From the NCBI GenBank assembly GCA_034666665.1, contig JAXDLK010000094.1, positions 1 to 7,026 of the forward strand: a stretch of 7,026 nucleotides of DNA, in the 5' to 3' direction. The notes under the pieces are model-generated. The model was not told the origin of the DNA and ran no database searches. It was given only the letters and a program-made list of their open reading frames with translations. A program made the translations under genes and the position numbers. Shown in pieces: positions 5,525 to 7,026 of this stretch; positions within the stretch are counted from its first letter, which is position 1; every line of letters starts with the position of its first letter. The DNA comes from JAXDLK01 sp034666665. GTDB lineage: Bacteria; Desulfobacterota; Binatia; JACPRU01.

Positions 5525-6532
5525 ATGTATGGTCCTCGGGTGAGCTCCCGACGCGCGATCCCGGGCGGTGCGCCCGCGCCGCGGCTCGTGGTGGTCGAGA
5601 ACACACGTCTCGCCGCCGGCCCGCTGTCGGAGCTCTGGAGCCGTGCCGAGCAAGCTCTGTCGAACGGCTGCGCGCCGACATCGATGACGGTCCACACCGA
5701 GCCTGCGGGCAACGCCGAGCGCATCGCCGAGGTCGTCGCCCGCGAGCGACCCGACGTCGTCGTGGCCGCGGGCGGTGACGGCACCGTGCGCGACGCGATC
5801 CAGGGGATTCGCGATGCGGGCGAGCCGTCGCCGCCGCTCGCCATCGTGCCTCTCGGCACCGCGAACAACGTCGCGCGCTCGCTCGGGCTCGAGTCCGTGC
5901 GCCGCGGCGGCCGGAGTGCCCTGGACCGTGCGGTTACCGCTGCGTTGGCGGGCGCCGACCGGCGGATCGATCTCGGTCGGGTGAACGGCCGGTGGTTCGT
6001 CGGCTCCTTCGCTCTCGGGATGGACGCCGACATCCTGCGGCTGCGGAATCGGCTGGTGAACGCGATGCGGTGGGCATCGCTCCTCGGGGGATATCCCCCG
6101 TACCTGGCGAGCTGCGCCGCGAATCTCTTCCGCGCTCACGGGGGAGCGATGAGCCTCTGCTGCGACGGGGACGAAGAGCACCTCGTCACGTACGACCTCG
6201 TGGTCACCAACGTTCCGCTCTACGCCGGTGAGTTCCGCTTCGGTCCGAGCGGCGCATTTCCCGATGACGGCCGCCTGGACCTGCAACGGTTCGCGAACGC
6301 CACCGACTACGTGCGCCGCTTCACCGGCGCATGGATGCAGCAGCTCCGTCATGACCGGGGCCCTTCGCTCGCTCCCGCCGGGAGCCGCACGTTCACGCGG
6401 CTGACGGTGGAGACCACCTCGCCGGTGGCGGCTCAGATCGACGGCGAGGAAATCGCGCCGGAGCGATCCTGGGTCGTCTCGGCGGCTCCCGGCGCGGTGA
6501 CCGTTCGCCTGCCGCGCGCGTCCAGTGGATGA
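5525..6532 (+). CDS. Diacylglycerol kinase family lipid kinase (YegS/DgkB-like)
   Basis: This predicted protein of 335 residues phosphorylates a lipid such as diacylglycerol or a related membrane lipid at the inner face of the membrane. The catalytic DAGK domain is clear: VVVAAGGDGTVRDAIQGI (78-95) with the nucleotide-binding GGDGT at 83-87, and AIVPLGTANNVARSLGL (106-122) with GTANN at 111-115. Then come SFALGMDADI (161-170), NVPLYAGEFRFGPSG (229-243) and PDDGRLDL (246-253), which carry the acidic residues of the C-terminal domain. The final beta-sandwich ends with VAAQIDGEEI, a usual family ending. Length is normal to slightly long. ATG 5525 or GTG 5540 may be the start; neither has a Shine-Dalgarno, since the upstream strand is C-rich, so the start is uncertain. 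It diverges from the acyltransferase and ends 4 bases from an opposing small ORF. The exact lipid substrate cannot be read from the sequence. Confidence 0.92.
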   Translation: MYGPRVSSRRAIPGGAPAPRLVVVENTRLAAGPLSELWSRAEQALSNGCAPTSMTVHTEPAGNAERIAEVVARERPDVVVAAGGDGTVRDAIQGIRDAGEPSPPLAIVPLGTANNVARSLGLESVRRGGRSALDRAVTAALAGADRRIDLGRVNGRWFVGSFALGMDADILRLRNRLVNAMRWASLLGGYPPYLASCAANLFRAHGGAMSLCCDGDEEHLVTYDLVVTNVPLYAGEFRFGPSGAFPDDGRLDLQRFANATDYVRRFTGAWMQQLRHDRGPSLAPAGSRTFTRLTVETTSPVAAQIDGEEIAPERSWVVSAAPGAVTVRLPRASSG

Positions 6533-6536
6533 GCGA

Positions 6537-6710
6537 CTACGACGCGGAGGAAGCGGCCCGGCGGTGAAACTCTTGCGCGATGCGGACGCGGTCCTGACGG
6601 GTACGGCCGCGCTTCACGGCCTGCAGTAACGCGGCCGTTCGCCGCTTCTTGCGCTTCTGCCGCCGATGGCGGCGCTCGTGGATCTCGCTGGCTCGGTTCC
6701 CTGCTCCCAC
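6537..6710 (-). CDS. Putative small, highly basic protein (57 aa)
   Basis: A minus-strand frame from GTG at 6710 to TAG at 6537 fills the otherwise empty gap between the lipid kinase and the right-hand oxidoreductase. It has a basic, helix-favouring core: SEIHERRHRRQKRKKRR, then TAALLQAVKRGRTRQDR, then VRIAQEFHRRAAS. Residues 8-50 look like two helices joined by a G-x-T/R turn. Small proteins with a similar Arg/Lys-rich first helix are known in several bacterial phyla without assigned function. GGGGGA precedes the GTG by 7 bases, giving a usable ribosome site. Third positions are roughly 80% G/C, in line with coding sequence. The stop lies 4 bases from the opposing kinase stop, as expected for packed genes. 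The frame extends further upstream to 6875, but that part is antisense to the next gene and is not favoured. Nucleic-acid binding is possible. Function unknown. Confidence 0.5.
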   Translation of the reverse strand: MGAGNRASEIHERRHRRQKRKKRRTAALLQAVKRGRTRQDRVRIAQEFHRRAASSAS

Positions 6711-6776
6711 GCTTGGATCCCCCGTACCCTTCTTCTCCCAATCGACGACCGATGGCAATCGGAGCAGGATGACCGA

Positions 6777-6782
6777 GGAGGT
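6777..6782 (+). promoter_or_regulatory. Ribosome binding site for the right-edge oxidoreductase
   Basis: GGAGGT lies 7 bases before the ATG at 6790 and favours it over the in-frame ATG at 6769, which overlaps this region and has only GGAG at short spacing. Confidence 0.65.
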
Positions 6783-6789
6783 CACCATC

Positions 6790-7026
6790 ATGGCAGCCAA
6801 GATTCCCGATTCTTTCCGCGATCTCTTCGAGAAGCAGGCCTTCGCGCACCTGGCGACGGTGATGTCGGACGGCACGCCGCAGGTGAGCCCGGTGTGGGTG
6901 GCGCTCGACGGCGATCAGGTCGTCGTCAACTCGGCACAGGGCCGGGTGAAGGACCGCAACATGCGCCGCAACCCGGCGGTCGCCCTCGCGATCACGGATC
7001 CGCAGAACCCGTACCGGCACATCTCG
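6790..7026 (+). CDS. Partial PPOX-type (TIGR03618-like) F420-dependent split-barrel oxidoreductase
   Basis: The first 79 codons are present and the frame is open at the window end. The peptide has a short helix (IPDSFRDLFEKQAF), then HLATVMSDGTPQVSPVWVAL (residues 20-39), then VVVNSAQGRVKDRNMRRNPAVALAITDP and NPYRHIS. In F420-dependent PPOX-like enzymes the VSPVW strand and the GRVKDRN-x-R-R-x-P segment are diagnostic, and they line the cofactor phosphate pocket. The expected full length is about 130-150 residues, so roughly half is missing. An in-frame ATG at 6769 would add seven residues. It is the second PPOX-type cytosolic gene in the window and clearly different from the one at 2214-2759, so it is not a recent copy. 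It diverges from the small basic ORF with 79 bases between starts. Confidence 0.88.
   Translation, partial: MAAKIPDSFRDLFEKQAFAHLATVMSDGTPQVSPVWVALDGDQVVVNSAQGRVKDRNMRRNPAVALAITDPQNPYRHIS

Noticed and set aside
5433..5681. N-terminal extension of the acyltransferase to an upstream start
   Set aside because: The extra 83 residues are Arg/Gly-rich low complexity overlapping the kinase gene. The family motif begins right after the ATG at 5432, which has AGGA at good spacing.
3967..6033. A 688-codon minus-strand open frame
   Set aside because: It runs out of frame through the acyltransferase gene and antisense to the lipid kinase. The peptide is low-complexity Arg/Ser/Gly/Pro, without motifs.
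5429..6352. A 307-codon minus-strand open frame opposite the lipid kinase
   Set aside because: It mirrors the codon pattern of a gene with strong kinase motifs on the plus strand, and its own peptide shows no family features.

Overview
This is a compact, very GC-rich bacterial chromosome segment. It has Shine-Dalgarno-led and overlapping genes, Sec-type signal peptides and c-type haem. There are no RNA genes, insertion sequences, CRISPR arrays or other mobile-element marks. Split-barrel flavin/F420-type oxidoreductases occur alongside a CxxCH cytochrome and an acyltransferase-3/SGNH pair. Together these suggest an uncultured, F420-using, probably diderm lineage such as Binatota, Myxococcota or a deltaproteobacterial relative. 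That placement is inference only; no marker gene is present.

Left part (1-1633): the start of a membrane-anchored protein, probably an SGNH hydrolase, runs off the left edge on the minus strand. Divergent from it is a three-gene plus-strand operon: an exported monohaem cytochrome c (203-640), a DUF385-type (F420H2-dependent quinone reductase-like) protein whose start abuts the cytochrome stop (642-1154), and a signal-peptide-bearing split-barrel protein (1187-1633). This looks like a small electron-transfer module placed partly outside the cytoplasm.

Middle (1650-3959, minus strand): transcription here runs SGNH/GDSL hydrolase, then a PPOX-type split-barrel oxidoreductase, then a carboxymuconolactone decarboxylase/AhpD-fold protein. 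The last two are 3 bases apart and converge on the first operon.

Right part (4015-7026): gene orientation alternates. A small plus-strand gene resembling DUF3634 (4015-4272) overlaps tail to tail with an acyltransferase-3 membrane protein (5432-4227, minus). That gene diverges from a diacylglycerol-kinase-family lipid kinase (5525-6532), which in turn meets a short, very basic putative gene (6710-6537) 4 bases away. A further PPOX-type oxidoreductase (6790 onward) runs off the right edge.

Two themes stand out. Four members of the split-barrel fold lie in 7 kb, one of them exported. There is also a possible envelope-modification set: acyltransferase-3, one full SGNH protein, a second likely SGNH protein and a lipid kinase. 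No clearly new multi-gene system is demonstrable from sequence alone. The best candidates are the cytochrome/split-barrel triad and the separate acyltransferase-3/SGNH pair.
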